Shown piece by piece: positions 1 to 12,716 of a DNA stretch of 64,000 bases (position 1 is its first letter; every line of letters begins with the position of its first letter). The DNA lies in contig NZ_CP109181.1 in the NCBI RefSeq assembly GCF_036248275.1, positions 2,294,001-2,358,000 on the forward strand. Reading direction: 5' to 3'. Made by a program: the position numbers and the translations under genes. Origin of the DNA: Streptomyces sp. NBC_01716 (GTDB lineage: Bacteria; Actinomycetota; Actinomycetes; Streptomycetales; Streptomycetaceae). Under the pieces are notes generated by a model, which had not been told where the DNA came from, searched no databases, and worked only from the letters and a program-made list of their open reading frames with translations.

Positions 1-419
1 GCCAGGAAGGCGACGTTGCCGGCGGCCCGGTGGCCGAAGCGGAAGTTCGGCCCCTCGATGACGGCGCGCGCGTGCAACTTGTCGACCAGCACCTTGACGA
101 TGAAATCGGCGGGCGTCAGCTTCGAGAAGTCGGTAGTGAACGGCAGCACGAGCACCGCGTCCACACCCAGCTCGGCCATCAGCTCCCCGCGCCGGTCGTG
201 CGGCGCGAGCAACGGCGGATGGGTGCCGGGCCTGACGACCTCGCTCGGGTGCGGGTCGAACGTCACGACCACCGAGGGCACCCCGAGCTCCCGCGCCCGC
301 TCGACGGTGCGCCCGATGATCAGCTGGTGTCCGCGGTGCACGCCGTCGTAGGAGCCGATGGTGACGACGCTGCGTCCCCAGTCCTGGGGGATGTCCTCCA
401 AGCCGCGCCAGCGCTGCAC
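1..419 (-). CDS. ribF: Bifunctional riboflavin kinase/FMN adenylyltransferase, N-terminal part (cut by window edge)
   Basis: RibF makes FMN from riboflavin and then FAD from FMN. Only the first ~139 residues are present, from a GTG start at 419; the rest lies beyond base 1. The visible part is the N-terminal FAD synthetase (nucleotidyltransferase) domain: it opens VQRWRGLEDIPQDWG, then has VTIGSYDGVHRGHQ with the HxGH-type nucleotidyl-transfer motif, VVTFDPHP, and an NFRFGH motif near the edge. The riboflavin kinase domain is not visible. It reads leftward like truB, but a 558-base gap separates them, so it may have its own promoter. The truB-ribF neighbourhood is the usual one in actinomycetes. 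Confidence 0.93.
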   Translation of the reverse strand, partial: MQRWRGLEDIPQDWGRSVVTIGSYDGVHRGHQLIIGRTVERARELGVPSVVVTFDPHPSEVVRPGTHPPLLAPHDRRGELMAELGVDAVLVLPFTTDFSKLTPADFIVKVLVDKLHARAVIEGPNFRFGHRAAGNVAFL

Positions 420-977
420 TGTGACCGCTCTCCTCGCCCGAACCCGTGTACGTGAATGCCTCTTACGCAGGTCTAAGACTGCCATGCCCGTGGCTTTTGA
501 CCCGCATCGGCATCGTGATACCGATCGGCACGGGGGACTTGCGGGCACTCTGCCCGATCACCGCCGCCCACCGCCGGGGGTCATCGGCCGGCCATGCCGC
601 GAGGAGCGCGGCGAATCCGCGCCTCTCACGGGTAAGACCGACCAGGCGCCGGTGCGCCCGCCCTCAGCGGGAGAGCGGGGCCGGCCGCCGCGGTGTTCCG
701 TGTGCAGCGCCGTACCGATGACGCCCGGTACGGCGCCCGTCGCGGCGCACAGCACCGGCCCGCCCAAGGCTTCGCCACCCAGCCTCAGCGCATCGCTGCG
801 GCGCGTGCCGATCGCCAACTCCGGCACCGTATTCAGGAGATGGAAGCGTTCGGCCGCCGTGCAGGTCGCCGGAACGGCCACCCACCCGGCACGCGCGCCT
901 GACGCCACGCGTGGGCGACGATCCGTACGTACGCCCCCGCCTCGACGACGGCGCTCCCGGGGGAAGGCCGCCCCGCC
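420..977. other. 558-base gap between truB and ribF, no supported gene
   Basis: No gene is clearly supported here. The minus strand carries an open frame at 558-908 (116 codons) with G/C-rich third positions for about its first 70 codons, then Pro/Arg/Gly-rich sequence without recognisable motifs. I could not identify a family or a good ribosome binding site. It could be the remnant of a gene once present between truB and ribF, or simply spacer. Confidence 0.4.
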
Positions 978-1916
978 TCAGCCGAAGACCGCCAGGCTCT
1001 TCGCCTTGCCGCCCTGTTCCTCCACCAGCGCCAGGAGCCGCCCGTCCGGCCCGAACGCCGCCACGGGGCCAGGTCCGGGGCCTGAGCCGGTGCCGGCCCT
1101 CGCCGCCCCGTCCCGGCGCACCGGCATGTCCAGCCGCACCCCGTTGAGAAGCAGCTTCGCCCGCTTCTCGTCCACGTCCCAGCGCGGAAACGCCGAAGCG
1201 GCAGCGTCCGCGACCGGCATCACCGTCAGCCGCTCCTGATGCTGGTCGAGCGTCCTCGCCTCGTCGAGGCCGTACGGACCGACCCGCGTCCTGCGCAGCG
1301 CCGTCAGATGCCCCCCGACGCCGAGCCCGGCACCGAGGTCACGTGCGAGGGCGCGGATGTACGTACCGGAGGAGCAGACGACCGACACGACCAGGTCAAC
1401 CACGGGGGTACCGTCCTCCGCGACGTCGGCGCGGACGTCGTACACCTTGAACGACGAGACGGTCACCGGCCGCGCCGGGATCTCGAAGTCCTCGCCGCCC
1501 CGTACGCGGGCGTACGACCGTTTCCCGTCGATCTTGATCGCGCTGACCTTGGACGGCACCTGCATGATCGCGCCGGTGAGGGCGGCCACCCCGGCGTCGA
1601 TTCCCTCGCGGGTGACCCCGGACGCGTCTGTCGACGAGGTGGTCTCGCCCTCGGCGTCGTCGGTGACGGTGTCCTGCCCCAGCCTGATCGTGCCGAGGTA
1701 CTCCTTCTCGGTCAGGGCGAGATGCCCCAGCAGCTTGGTGGCCCGTTCCACGCCGAGGACGAGGACGCCCGTCGCCATGGGGTCGAGCGTGCCGGCGTGG
1801 CCGACGCGACGGGTCTTGGCGATGCCGCGCATCTTGGCCACGACGTCGTGCGAAGTGAAGCCCGACGGCTTGTCCACGATGACAAGGCCGTCGGGCGTGG
1901 GGAGTTGCTGTGTCAT
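978..1916 (-). CDS. truB: tRNA pseudouridine(55) synthase TruB
   Basis: TruB converts U55 in the T-loop of tRNAs to pseudouridine. The 312-residue protein starts at an ATG that overlaps the rbfA stop as ATGA (1913-1916), implying translational coupling. Near the N-terminus is [13 protein letters not shown], then [14 protein letters not shown], which holds the catalytic Asp of the family, and [15 protein letters not shown] further on. The C-terminus contains a PUA-like segment with a Gly/Pro-rich linker (about residues 268-283) and ends [18 protein letters not shown]. The length is normal for actinomycete TruB. Assignment is firm. Confidence 0.97.
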   Translation of the reverse strand: MTQQLPTPDGLVIVDKPSGFTSHDVVAKMRGIAKTRRVGHAGTLDPMATGVLVLGVERATKLLGHLALTEKEYLGTIRLGQDTVTDDAEGETTSSTDASGVTREGIDAGVAALTGAIMQVPSKVSAIKIDGKRSYARVRGGEDFEIPARPVTVSSFKVYDVRADVAEDGTPVVDLVVSVVCSSGTYIRALARDLGAGLGVGGHLTALRRTRVGPYGLDEARTLDQHQERLTVMPVADAAASAFPRWDVDEKRAKLLLNGVRLDMPVRRDGAARAGTGSGPGPGPVAAFGPDGRLLALVEEQGGKAKSLAVFG

Positions 1917-2455
1917 TTAGCGGCGGCACCGTCCGTGTCGTCGCCGTCGCCTCGGCCGGCCGCACCGTCGCCGGACGCGGCATCCGCCCCGCCCCCGGCC
2001 TCCGAACCGCCTTCGGCGTCGTCCTCGTAGCCCTCGTCGCCGGGCTTGCGGTATGGGTCGGCCTCGCCCGCGTAGGTCTTACCGGTCGACACCTCCCGCA
2101 CCTCCGCGTCCTTGGCGCGCGCCTTGTCGAGAAGGTCCTCGATGGTGCGGGCGTTGTCCGGCAGCGCGTCGGGGACGAACGCCAGCGTGGGCGTGAATCG
2201 CACGCCGGTCTGACGGCCCACCTCGGACCGCAGCACGCCCTTGGCGCTCTCCAGGGCGGCGGCGGACGCCGCGCGCTCCTCGTCGTCGCCGTAGACCGTG
2301 TAGAAGACCGTGGCCTCCCGCAGGTCGCCGGTGACCCGGGCGTCCGTGATGGTCACGAACCCCAGCCGAGGATCCTTGATACGCCGGTCCAGGGTCTCCG
2401 CGACCACGACCTGGATGCGGTCGGCCAGCTTGCGGGCCCGCGCGTTGTCGGTCAC
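1913..2455 (-). CDS. rbfA: 30S ribosome-binding factor RbfA, with acidic C-terminal tail
   Basis: RbfA is a KH-fold assembly factor that helps mature the 16S rRNA 5' end in the 30S subunit. I place the start at the GTG at 2455 ([15 protein letters not shown]), where the family begins; the frame stays open upstream but that part has no family similarity. The core, residues 1-120, includes [21 protein letters not shown] and [10 protein letters not shown]. The last ~50 residues are a Gly/Asp/Ala-rich acidic tail, making it 180 residues against about 120-130 in non-actinobacteria. It overlaps truB by four bases. Confidence 0.95.
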   Translation of the reverse strand: MTDNARARKLADRIQVVVAETLDRRIKDPRLGFVTITDARVTGDLREATVFYTVYGDDEERAASAAALESAKGVLRSEVGRQTGVRFTPTLAFVPDALPDNARTIEDLLDKARAKDAEVREVSTGKTYAGEADPYRKPGDEGYEDDAEGGSEAGGGADAASGDGAAGRGDGDDTDGAAAK

Positions 2456-2532
2456 CGGTCCGTCACTCTTCCTTCTGGGTTTCTTGTCTGCTGCTCTTGC
2501 CGCGACGACCGTCGCCCGCCAGGTGGCAGGAC

Positions 2533-2826
2533 TCAGTCGTCGTCTCCGTGCAGCCGCCGTCGTACGGACAGCAGCTCCACCTCCGGACGGCCGGCGACCA
2601 TGCGCTCGCACCGGTCCAGAACGTCTCTCAGATGCCCCGTGTCCCCGGACACCACCGCCAGACCGATCTCGGCCCTGCGGTAGAGATCCTGATCGCCGGT
2701 CTCCGCCACACTCACCCCGAACTTCCTCTGGAGTTCGGCGACGATCGGCCGGACGATCGAGCGTTTCTCCTTCAACGACCGTACGTCGCCGAGGAGCAGG
2801 TCGAAGGACAGTGTCCCCACATACAT
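2533..2826 (-). CDS. YlxP-like DUF503 protein
   Basis: A 97-residue protein of the DUF503/YlxP family, found between infB and rbfA in many Gram-positive bacteria. It starts [21 protein letters not shown], diagnostic of the family; an in-frame ATG 60 bases further up (2886) would add an unrelated stretch, so I use 2826. The function is unsettled; the neighbourhood suggests a role in ribosome assembly or translation. It lies 77 bases ahead of rbfA and downstream of two hairpins that follow infB. Confidence 0.92.
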   Translation of the reverse strand: MYVGTLSFDLLLGDVRSLKEKRSIVRPIVAELQRKFGVSVAETGDQDLYRRAEIGLAVVSGDTGHLRDVLDRCERMVAGRPEVELLSVRRRLHGDDD

Positions 2827-2904
2827 GTGTATCCGGATGTCCCGCCGGTACGGGTTCGGGCCCGCCAGCGCTTGGCAGGGGCACATAAACCGTACACGGA
2901 ACGG

Positions 2905-2946
2905 CCGGGGCCGATCGACGGATTAAGCACCGTCGACCGGCCCCGG
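2905..2946 (-). terminator. Imperfect 16-bp hairpin between infB and the DUF503 gene
   Basis: Arms at 2905-2920 and 2931-2946 pair over 16 positions with one mismatch around a 10-base A-containing loop. It is the second of two hairpins in tandem after infB. There is no T-tract, as usual for Streptomyces terminators. Confidence 0.5.
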
Positions 2947-2949
2947 ACC

Positions 2950-2986
2950 GCCGATGCCGCCCGAGCAGAACCCGGGCGGCATCGGC
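2950..2986 (-). terminator. Perfect 14-bp hairpin downstream of infB
   Basis: Arms at 2950-2963 and 2973-2986 are exact inverted repeats with a 9-base loop, 48 bases past the infB stop. With the hairpin at 2905-2946 it makes a double structure that could end or attenuate infB transcription before the DUF503-rbfA-truB genes. Confidence 0.6.
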
Positions 2987-3033
2987 ACCGTGCGACACGT
3001 CGGTCACGCGGTGGTGGGCACCACCGGTGTACG

Positions 3034-6165
<3,132 letters not shown>

Positions 6166-6320
6166 TTCGCTCCTTTTAGGTCCGGGTTACCGCCGGACCG
6201 TCGCTACTTCATGGGCGTACTCATCGCGTACTCATCGAGTGCTCATCGCAATCTCGACCTACTTCCAACTCGCGAGGTACCTGATTCGCACGGGGTTCCG
6301 TGCCGTACGTGTTCTTGCAT

Positions 6321-6593
6321 TTACGCCTGCTCGATGTGTCGGCGCAGTTCCGCGCTGTCGAGCGGTCCCTTGGCCCTGAAGGCCCGGGGAAACGCCCGGC
6401 GGCGGACCGCCTGATCGAGACAGAACGAGACGGGGTGTACATACGCGCCCCGGCCGGGCAGCGTACCGCGTGGATCAGGGAGGCAAGCACCCTCGACCTC
6501 CACGATGCGCAGCAGATCGTTCTTGGGCGCTCGCTCCCGGCATCCCACGCAGGTTCGCTCTGGGCAGGCGCGAGCGTGCGTCCGGCCAGACAT
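6321..6593 (-). CDS. ylxR: YlxR family RNA-binding protein (DUF448)
   Basis: A 90-residue YlxR protein, the small nucleic-acid-binding partner of the nusA-infB operon. It starts MSGRTHARACPERTCVGC at ATG 6593; the CVGCRERAPKNDLLRIV segment and later LPGRGAYVHP and FPRAFRAKG are family hallmarks. The frame remains open upstream to 6752 but that part is not YlxR-like. It sits 155 bases before infB and about 480 bases after nusA. YlxR proteins have been linked to RNA processing and to transcription regulation, so a precise role is open. Confidence 0.92.
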   Translation of the reverse strand: MSGRTHARACPERTCVGCRERAPKNDLLRIVEVEGACLPDPRGTLPGRGAYVHPVSFCLDQAVRRRAFPRAFRAKGPLDSAELRRHIEQA

Positions 6594-7071
6594 GCTCAAG
6601 TCTACCTCCCCGCGCCGGCCTCCCCCCTTTGGGGCGACGGTCGGACGCTTGCTGGCCAAAAAAGCTCGGTTGATCTCCGCACCGTTCGTCGGCGCACGTC
6701 GCCGCAGGTCGCGGGCGCCGGGTGGAGCTGACCGACTGCGGCGGGCCGTCACCGCCGGTGGGCGACGGGTGGCGGCCGATGGCCGGATACGGTGCGGTCG
6801 GTCACCGGTGGTGACGGGGTAGGTACGGGGCGGTTGCCGCGCGGTGACGGTGTGGTTGCGGAGCGATGGCGGGCCACCGATCTGTCGCTGCGGTGATCGT
6901 CGGCGTGGTGATCGTCACGTTGTCCAGTGCCCCGCACGCTGTGCCTCGCGCCCCGTGCCGTACGTCGCCGGGCTCCGCCGCCCGTACGTCGCGAAGTTCG
7001 CGGACTCCCGCCCCGTACGGGGCGCCGTACACCGCCCCGTACGCCCCGGGTGGCCTCGTCCCGCCGTCGGG
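6594..7071. other. 478-base nusA-ylxR spacer rich in short palindromes
   Basis: I see no gene here. The spacer holds GTCACC(GGT)GGTGAC at 6801-6815, the 16-bp palindrome CGCCCCGTACGGGGCG at 7009-7024, and repeated CCGTACG units over 6955-7045. These could fold into hairpins that reduce read-through from nusA or carry a promoter for ylxR-infB. Confidence 0.45.
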
Positions 7072-8124
7072 TCAGCCCCGGTCGCCGCGAGGTGGCCGAC
7101 CACCCGCGGCGGCGCCGTTGTCCGCCGCCCCGTCCGCCCCGTCGGTCTGCTCCGTGTCGGGCCGGATGTCGATGCGCCAGCCGGTGAGGCGGGCGGCGAG
7201 GCGGGCGTTCTGCCCTTCCTTGCCGATCGCCAACGACAGCTGGTAGTCCGGCACCGTCACGCGCGCGGAGCGGGCGCCGAGGTCGACGACCTCGACCTTG
7301 CTGACGCGGGCCGGCGACAGGGCGTTGGCGACCATCTCGGCCGGGTCGTCCGACCAGTCGACGATGTCGATCTTCTCGCCGTGCAGCTCCGCCATCACAT
7401 TGCGCACCCGCGCCCCCATGGGGCCGATGCAGGCGCCCTTGGGGTTGAGACCGGAGCGGGTGGACCGTACGGCGATCTTCGTACGGTGGCCCGCCTCACG
7501 GGCGATCGCGCAGATCTCCACGGAGCCGTCCGCGATCTCCGGGACCTCCAGCTCGAAGAGCTTCTTCACGAGGTTGGGGTGGGTACGCGACAGGGTCACC
7601 GAGGGGCCCCGTACGCCCTTGGCCACGCGGACCACGAATGTACGCAGCCGCAGACCGTGTGTGTACTCCTCGCCGGGCACCTGCTCCTGCACAGGGAGGA
7701 TGGCCTCCAGCTTGTCGTCCAGCCGCACCAGGACGTTGCGGGGGTCCTTGCCCTGCTGGACCTGGCCGGCGACGACGTCGCCCTCACGGCGCGCGTACTC
7801 ACCGAACGTGACGTCGTTCTCGGCGTCCCGCAGCCGCTGCTGGATGACCTGTCGCGCCGTCGTGGCGGCGATACGGCCGAAGTCGGACGGGGTGTCGTCG
7901 AACTCCTTCGGCTCCTGGCCCTCCTCCAGCTCCGACGGGTCCTCCTTGGCCCAGACCGTTACATGACCGTTGTCGCGGCTGAGGACGACGCGGGCGAGAC
8001 GGCGGCTTCCCTCGGTGCGGTGGTAGGCGATGAGGAGGGCGGATTCGATCGCCTCGACCAGTAGGTCGAACGGGATCTCCTTCTCTTGTGCCAAGCCCTT
8101 CAGGAGCTTCACGTCGATGTCCAT
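7072..8124 (-). CDS. nusA: Transcription elongation/termination factor NusA
   Basis: NusA binds RNA polymerase and modulates pausing, termination and antitermination. The 350-residue protein starts [20 protein letters not shown], with the N-terminal RNAP-binding domain to about residue 125, an S1 domain ([11 protein letters not shown]) to about 200, then two KH domains ([18 protein letters not shown] and [19 protein letters not shown]). It ends in a Gly/Ala-rich tail and lacks the acidic repeats of E. coli NusA, as usual in actinobacteria. It starts two bases after the rimP stop, so the two are surely cotranscribed. Confidence 0.97.
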   Translation of the reverse strand: MDIDVKLLKGLAQEKEIPFDLLVEAIESALLIAYHRTEGSRRLARVVLSRDNGHVTVWAKEDPSELEEGQEPKEFDDTPSDFGRIAATTARQVIQQRLRDAENDVTFGEYARREGDVVAGQVQQGKDPRNVLVRLDDKLEAILPVQEQVPGEEYTHGLRLRTFVVRVAKGVRGPSVTLSRTHPNLVKKLFELEVPEIADGSVEICAIAREAGHRTKIAVRSTRSGLNPKGACIGPMGARVRNVMAELHGEKIDIVDWSDDPAEMVANALSPARVSKVEVVDLGARSARVTVPDYQLSLAIGKEGQNARLAARLTGWRIDIRPDTEQTDGADGAADNGAAAGGRPPRGDRG

Positions 8125-8126
8125 GG

Positions 8127-8624
8127 CTACGCCTCCTCTTCCTTCTTGTCCTTGCGGTTGAACTCGAGCTCCACGCGCGCCTTGGCGATCGACGCGAACT
8201 CGACCCGGCGGGCGGTCGGCTTGCGCCCCTTCACGCCCGGTACTTCGAGGTCGACTCCCGCCTCGTCCACCGCGAGGACACGGGCCACGAATTCGTCGCC
8301 CTCATGAAGCTGGATCTTCGCCAGACGGCCGACGGCGCGTTCGTAATGACGGCGCTCGGTCAGCGGGCGGTCGGCTCCGGGGGAGGTCACTTCGAGCTGG
8401 TACTCGTCCTCGCCCATCGCGTCGGTCTCGTCGAGAGTCGTGGAGATGGTGCGGCTCAGCTCGGCGCACGCGTCCAGATCCACCCCGTCGTCGGAGTCGA
8501 CCACGATCCTCAGCACACGACGCCTGCCCGCCCGGGTCAGCTCGATCTCTTCGAGATCCAGGCCCTTCGCGCTGACGAGCGGTTCCAGCAGTCCGCGCAG
8601 CCTCTCGCTGTGGGTGGTGCTCAT
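8127..8624 (-). CDS. rimP: Ribosome maturation factor RimP
   Basis: RimP assists 30S subunit maturation. The 165-residue protein opens [20 protein letters not shown] and has [21 protein letters not shown] and [14 protein letters not shown], the family signature, with a Lys/Glu-rich end. It is the first gene of the nusA cluster, with 153 bases upstream to the divergent lipoprotein gene; promoters for both directions should lie at 8625-8777. Confidence 0.96.
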   Translation of the reverse strand: MSTTHSERLRGLLEPLVSAKGLDLEEIELTRAGRRRVLRIVVDSDDGVDLDACAELSRTISTTLDETDAMGEDEYQLEVTSPGADRPLTERRHYERAVGRLAKIQLHEGDEFVARVLAVDEAGVDLEVPGVKGRKPTARRVEFASIAKARVELEFNRKDKKEEEA

Positions 8625-8777
8625 CCGGGTGACTCCTCGGCCGCGTGTGTGCTGTTGTGGGATCGTCGCGTGTCAGGCAAAGGGTATCCGGTCGCGGGGG
8701 GTGTTGCCGTCCACCTGCGGCTGACCCGCAGGTACGCTCGCCTGCGGTGATCACTGCGAGGCCCGAGGGAGACACGC

Positions 8778-9389
8778 GTGAGACGCACGGGGACGACACG
8801 GCGGGGTGCTCTCCTGGCGGCGGGGGCCGCGGCGGGGGGTCTGCTGACCGCCTGCTCGGGTGGTGACGACGGCGACGGATCGGATGGCACGACGAGCGCG
8901 GCGGCCGTCCGCGCCGCCAAGGCACTGCGGGTGAAGTCCGCCAGCACGAGGCGCGAACTCCTGCGGCAGTACGACGCGGTGATTGAGCGGCATCCTGATG
9001 AGGCGGCGCGGTTGGCGCCGCTGCGGGGCGCCGTGGCGCGGCATGTGACCGCGCTGTCGCCGCCTCCTCGGTCTCCTGAGAAGGACGAGTCGGCGAAGCC
9101 GTCCCCGTCACCGACCCGGTCCGTGTCGGTGTCTCCGACGGCCGCCCCGTCATCCGCCCCGTCGCTGGGGACGGCCGTCGGTGACAGCGGAGACGGCGGG
9201 ACCACGCCGTCCGTGTCCGCCGATCCCGTCACCGCCGTCAAGGCGCTGGCCGCGGCCGAGCGCCGTGCCGCAGACGCGCACGCCGACGCGCTGGTCCACG
9301 CCCCGCCCGAGCTCGCCCGCCTGCTTGCCTCGCTCGCTGCGGCCGGCGCCGCCCACGCGTACCTGCTGACGGAAGGATCCCCCTCGTGA
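8778..9389 (+). CDS. Putative secreted lipoprotein, function unknown
   Basis: A 203-residue protein from GTG 8778 behind a gaggga ribosome binding site. The N-terminus has Arg pairs (VRRTGTTRRG), a hydrophobic stretch and a lipobox LLTAC with Cys at residue 26, so it is probably exported (perhaps by Tat) and lipid-anchored. The mature part is Ala-rich with two helical segments separated by a Ser/Pro linker (about residues 96-140). It overlaps the next gene as GTGA, so the two are translationally coupled. The helical parts may resemble the ferritin-like protein that follows, but I cannot name a family. Confidence 0.8.
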   Translation: MRRTGTTRRGALLAAGAAAGGLLTACSGGDDGDGSDGTTSAAAVRAAKALRVKSASTRRELLRQYDAVIERHPDEAARLAPLRGAVARHVTALSPPPRSPEKDESAKPSPSPTRSVSVSPTAAPSSAPSLGTAVGDSGDGGTTPSVSADPVTAVKALAAAERRAADAHADALVHAPPELARLLASLAAAGAAHAYLLTEGSPS

Positions 9390-9811
9390 GCAGTGACGGT
9401 GCGCTGGACGCCGCCCAGGCCGCCCTCGCCGCGGAGCACGCCGCGATCTACGGGTACGGCGTCGTCGGCGGCCGGGTCGGCGACGAACGCCGCACGGAGG
9501 CGACTCACGCGTACGACGCCCACCGAGCCCGACGGGACGCTCTCGCGCGTACGGTGCGCGATCTCGGCGGCAAGCCGGTGGCGGCCGCCGCCGCGTACGC
9601 CATGCCCTTCGAGGTGCCCGACTCGGCCGCCGCCGTAAGCCTCGCCGCCGAGTTGGAGGACCGGATCGCGGGCGTGTACTCCGACCTCGTGCGGGCCGCC
9701 GAGGGGCCGCTGCGCCAGGACGCCGCGGGGGCACTGCGTGAGGCGGCGGTCCGGGCGGTGCGCTGGCGGGGCAGCGGCGTAGCCTTTCCTGGGCTCGCCG
9801 AGCGACTGTGA
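9386..9811 (+). CDS. Ferritin-like DUF4439 protein
   Basis: A 141-residue, almost all-helical protein starting VSSDGALDAAQAALAAEHAAIYGYGVVG at a GTG that overlaps the lipoprotein stop. The AEHAAIYGYGVVG motif and later PFEVPDSAAAVSLAAELED match the DUF4439 ferritin-like group. Such four-helix proteins often bind a metal pair, but the ligand set is not obvious here and no activity can be claimed. It is coupled to the lipoprotein and followed after 32 bases by the kinase-fold gene. Confidence 0.82.
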   Translation: MSSDGALDAAQAALAAEHAAIYGYGVVGGRVGDERRTEATHAYDAHRARRDALARTVRDLGGKPVAAAAAYAMPFEVPDSAAAVSLAAELEDRIAGVYSDLVRAAEGPLRQDAAGALREAAVRAVRWRGSGVAFPGLAERL

Positions 9812-9843
9812 GCCCGCTCGCTCCGAAAGGGATCTAGGCACGT

Positions 9844-10740
9844 ATGGCTTTCGAACCGCCGCGGCGGCTGGTGCGCACCCTGAGCGAGACGTACGGGGAG
9901 TCCGTCGCCGGCGAGTGGCTCGGGCGGCTGCCCGGGATCGCCCAGGAGGCGGTGGAGCGGCGGGAGTTGACGGTCGAGCGGGCGGTGGCGCCGGGTGGCG
10001 GGAGCAGCCTCGTGGTGCTCGTACGGCGCCCCGACGGGGCGCCAGCGGCGCTCAAGGTGGCGCCGCCGTTCGCCGCCCCGGGGCCGGAGCGGGCGGCGCT
10101 GACGCACTGGAAGGGCTGGGGCTCCGTGGAGCTCATCTCGGGCTCCGACGGGGAGCTGCTGCTGGAACGGCTCCACACCGAGACCTCGCTGCGCTCCCTG
10201 CCGGAGGCCAAGGCACTGCTCGAAGCGGCGGGAACGGTGCGGAAGTTGTGGGTCGAGCCCGTCGCCGACCACGGCTTCGAAACGGTCGCCGAGCGGACGG
10301 CGCGACAGGCGGCGGCGATGCGGGCGGCGAGCGACCCGCAGGTCGTCCCGCTCGTCACGGCGGCCCTCGACGCGCGTGAGGAGCTTCTCGCGGCCGGGCC
10401 GACGGAGCTGATGCTGCTCCACGGGGCGTTCCGCCAGGGCAAGGTGCTCTCGGGCGACCGGGCGCCGTGGCTCGCGGTCGGCCCCGTGCCCGTGGTGGGT
10501 GAGCGCGCGTACGACCTGGCGCGGCTGGTCCGCGACCGCGTGGAGGACCTGGTCGCGGCGGCGTCCGGCGCGTCCGCGACGCGGCGCCGCGTGAACAAGC
10601 TGGCCGACTCGCTGGACATCGACCGCGAGCGGCTGCGCGGGTGGACGCTCTTCCGCGCGGTGGAGTCGGGCGTCCGCGCGCTGGAGGCCGGAAGGCGCCA
10701 AGACGGGGAACTGTTGCTGGAGTTCGCCGACTGGCTGTAG
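9844..10740 (+). CDS. Aminoglycoside phosphotransferase-fold protein lacking catalytic residues (probable pseudokinase)
   Basis: A 298-residue protein with the layout of the APH(6)/streptomycin kinase family: GGGSSLVVLV strand, ALKVAPP with a retained ATP-site Lys71, and a C-terminal helical lobe ending LLLEFADWL. The catalytic loop reads LLHGAFRQGKVL (residues 191-202) where active members have HGDxHxxN, so the catalytic Asp is Ala195 and the metal-binding Asn is Lys200. The metal-binding DPxP that follows is replaced by GPVP (213-216), before VVGERAYDLARL. It therefore looks unable to transfer phosphate. It follows the lipoprotein/DUF4439 pair after 32 bases and faces proS. Fold certain, inactivity inferred. 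Confidence 0.85.
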   Translation: MAFEPPRRLVRTLSETYGESVAGEWLGRLPGIAQEAVERRELTVERAVAPGGGSSLVVLVRRPDGAPAALKVAPPFAAPGPERAALTHWKGWGSVELISGSDGELLLERLHTETSLRSLPEAKALLEAAGTVRKLWVEPVADHGFETVAERTARQAAAMRAASDPQVVPLVTAALDAREELLAAGPTELMLLHGAFRQGKVLSGDRAPWLAVGPVPVVGERAYDLARLVRDRVEDLVAAASGASATRRRVNKLADSLDIDRERLRGWTLFRAVESGVRALEAGRRQDGELLLEFADWL

Positions 10741-10924
10741 CGGGGCGCGGTGCGTCTCGATGGACGTGGCAGCGCCCGGCGCCCGCGCCGGTGCCTCCCT
10801 CCTCAGGATGGCCGGTCACGGGGAGGGGCGAGCGGCTACGGGGGGGCGCGGGCCCGTCACCTGGACCGGCCCGCCCGCCCCGTACGCCGTCGTACTGCTC
10901 GCCACCGAAGGGCGGCGGCGACGG

Positions 10925-12622
10925 TCAGACGGCGGCCGTCAGACGCGCGACCGCCTCGGCGACCGTGAGCTCCTCGCGCTCGCCACTGCGGCGGTCCTTC
11001 AGCTCCACCACGCCGTCGCCCGCGCGGCGCCCCGCCACCAGGATCTGCGGAACGCCGATCAGCTCCGCGTCCGTGAATTTCACACCGGGCGAGACGCCGG
11101 CGCGCTCGTCGACCAGCACTCGCAGCCCCGCCGCCGCCAGTTGCTCGGCGACGTCGACCGCCAGCTCCGTCTGGAGCGCCTTGCCCGCCGCGACGACGTG
11201 CACGTCCGCCGGGGCGATCTCACGGGGCCAGCACAGACCCTGTTCGTCGGCGGTCTGCTCCGCGAGCGCGGCGACGGCGCGGGAGACGCCGATGCCGTAC
11301 GACCCCATGGTCACCCGCACCGGCTTGCCCTGCTGCCCGAGCACGTCGAGCTGGAAGGTGTCGGCGTACTTGCGGCCCAGCTGGAAGATGTGACCGATCT
11401 CGATGGCGCGCCCGAGCTTCAGCCCCGCGCCGCACACGGGGCAGGGGTCGCCCTCCTCGACGACCACGACGTCGAGGTAGTCGTCGACCTCGAAGTCGCG
11501 TCCGCAGACGACGTTGCGCGCGTGGGTACCGGCCTTGTTCGCGCCGGTGATCCAGGCGGTACCGGGCGCCACGCGGGGGTCGGCGATGTAGCGGATCTTC
11601 AGCCCCTGGGGGCCGACGTAGCCGCGTACGAGCTCGGGCCGGCCCTCGAAGTCCTCCGCCGTCACCAGCTCCACCACGGCGGGCGCCAGGTGCTCACCGA
11701 GCTTGCCGAGGTCCACCTCGCGGTTGCCGGGGACGCCGACGGCGGTGATCTCGCCGTCGACCTTCACCAGAAGGTTTTTCAGCGTCGCGGAGGCCGGCAC
11801 GTCCAGAAACGCGGCCAGCGTCTCAATGGTCGGGGTCTCGGGGGTGTCCAGCTCCTCCAGCGCCCCGTGCGCCGATCCGTCGACGGGGTCGGTGGTGAAG
11901 GTGACGGCCTCGGTGTTGGCGGCGTAGTCGCCGTTGGGGCAGTCGACGAAGGTGTCCTCACCGGCGGCGGCCGGGGCCAGGAACTCCTCCGAGGCGGAGC
12001 CGCCCATGGCGCCGGAGACGGCGGAGACGATGCGGTAGTCGAGCCCCAGGCGCGCGAAGATCTTCTGGTACGCCGCGCGGTGGAGCGCGTACGACTCGGC
12101 CAGGCCCTCGTCCGTGGTGTCGAAGGAGTACGAGTCCTTCATCTGGAACTCGCGCCCGCGCAGCACGCCGGAGCGGGGGCGCGCCTCGTCGCGATACTTC
12201 GTCTGGATCTGGTAGAGCATCACCGGCAGGTCCTTGTAGGACGTGCACTGGTCCTTGACGACGAGGGTGAAGATCTCCTCGTGCGTCGGGCCGAGCAGGT
12301 AGTCGCCGCCCTTGCGGTCCTTGAGACGGAAGAGGAGGTCGCCGTACTCGTCCCAGCGACCGCTCGCCTCGTAGGGCTCCTTGGGAAGCAGTGCCGGCAG
12401 CAGTACTTCCTGCGCCCCGATGGCGTCCATCTCCTCGCGTACGACGCGGGCGATGTTGTCGAGGACCTTCTTACCGAGGGGCAGCCAGCTCCAGAGTCCG
12501 GCGGAGGTGCGGCGCACGTACCCGGCGCGGACCAGAAGCTTGTGGCTGAGGGTCTCCGCGTCCGCCGGGTCGTCGCGCAGTGTCTTGGCCATCAATCGGG
12601 ACATGCGCTGGACCTGGGACAT
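10925..12622 (-). CDS. proS: Proline--tRNA ligase (prokaryotic type)
   Basis: Charges tRNA-Pro with proline. The start is ATG 12622 ([18 protein letters not shown]) with AGGAG eight bases ahead; an in-frame ATG at 12676 has no support. Class II motifs are present: motif 1 around [22 protein letters not shown], motif 2 ([24 protein letters not shown], cited in part), and motif 3 [17 protein letters not shown]. An INS editing-type insertion lies between motifs 2 and 3 (about residues 230-385), and the anticodon-binding domain closes the 565-residue protein. It reads toward the APH-like gene, with 184 bases between the two 3' ends. Confidence 0.97.
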   Translation of the reverse strand: MSQVQRMSRLMAKTLRDDPADAETLSHKLLVRAGYVRRTSAGLWSWLPLGKKVLDNIARVVREEMDAIGAQEVLLPALLPKEPYEASGRWDEYGDLLFRLKDRKGGDYLLGPTHEEIFTLVVKDQCTSYKDLPVMLYQIQTKYRDEARPRSGVLRGREFQMKDSYSFDTTDEGLAESYALHRAAYQKIFARLGLDYRIVSAVSGAMGGSASEEFLAPAAAGEDTFVDCPNGDYAANTEAVTFTTDPVDGSAHGALEELDTPETPTIETLAAFLDVPASATLKNLLVKVDGEITAVGVPGNREVDLGKLGEHLAPAVVELVTAEDFEGRPELVRGYVGPQGLKIRYIADPRVAPGTAWITGANKAGTHARNVVCGRDFEVDDYLDVVVVEEGDPCPVCGAGLKLGRAIEIGHIFQLGRKYADTFQLDVLGQQGKPVRVTMGSYGIGVSRAVAALAEQTADEQGLCWPREIAPADVHVVAAGKALQTELAVDVAEQLAAAGLRVLVDERAGVSPGVKFTDAELIGVPQILVAGRRAGDGVVELKDRRSGEREELTVAEAVARLTAAV

Positions 12623-12716
12623 GGGGAGCACTCCTGCGTTTCTTCTCGGGTGTTGCCAGGAGGTTATCCGGGGCACACCGGCGGGCGGAAATCAGTAACG
12701 GTGCCCCGTAGGGTGC

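Noticed and set aside
1913..3007. A 364-residue RbfA with long N-terminal extension
   Set aside because: The extension runs over the DUF503 gene in another frame; RbfA similarity begins at GTG 2455.
6801..7045. A small gene in the nusA-ylxR spacer
   Set aside because: Short frames there are Arg/Pro/Thr-rich, lack ribosome binding sites, and coincide with CCGTACG repeats.
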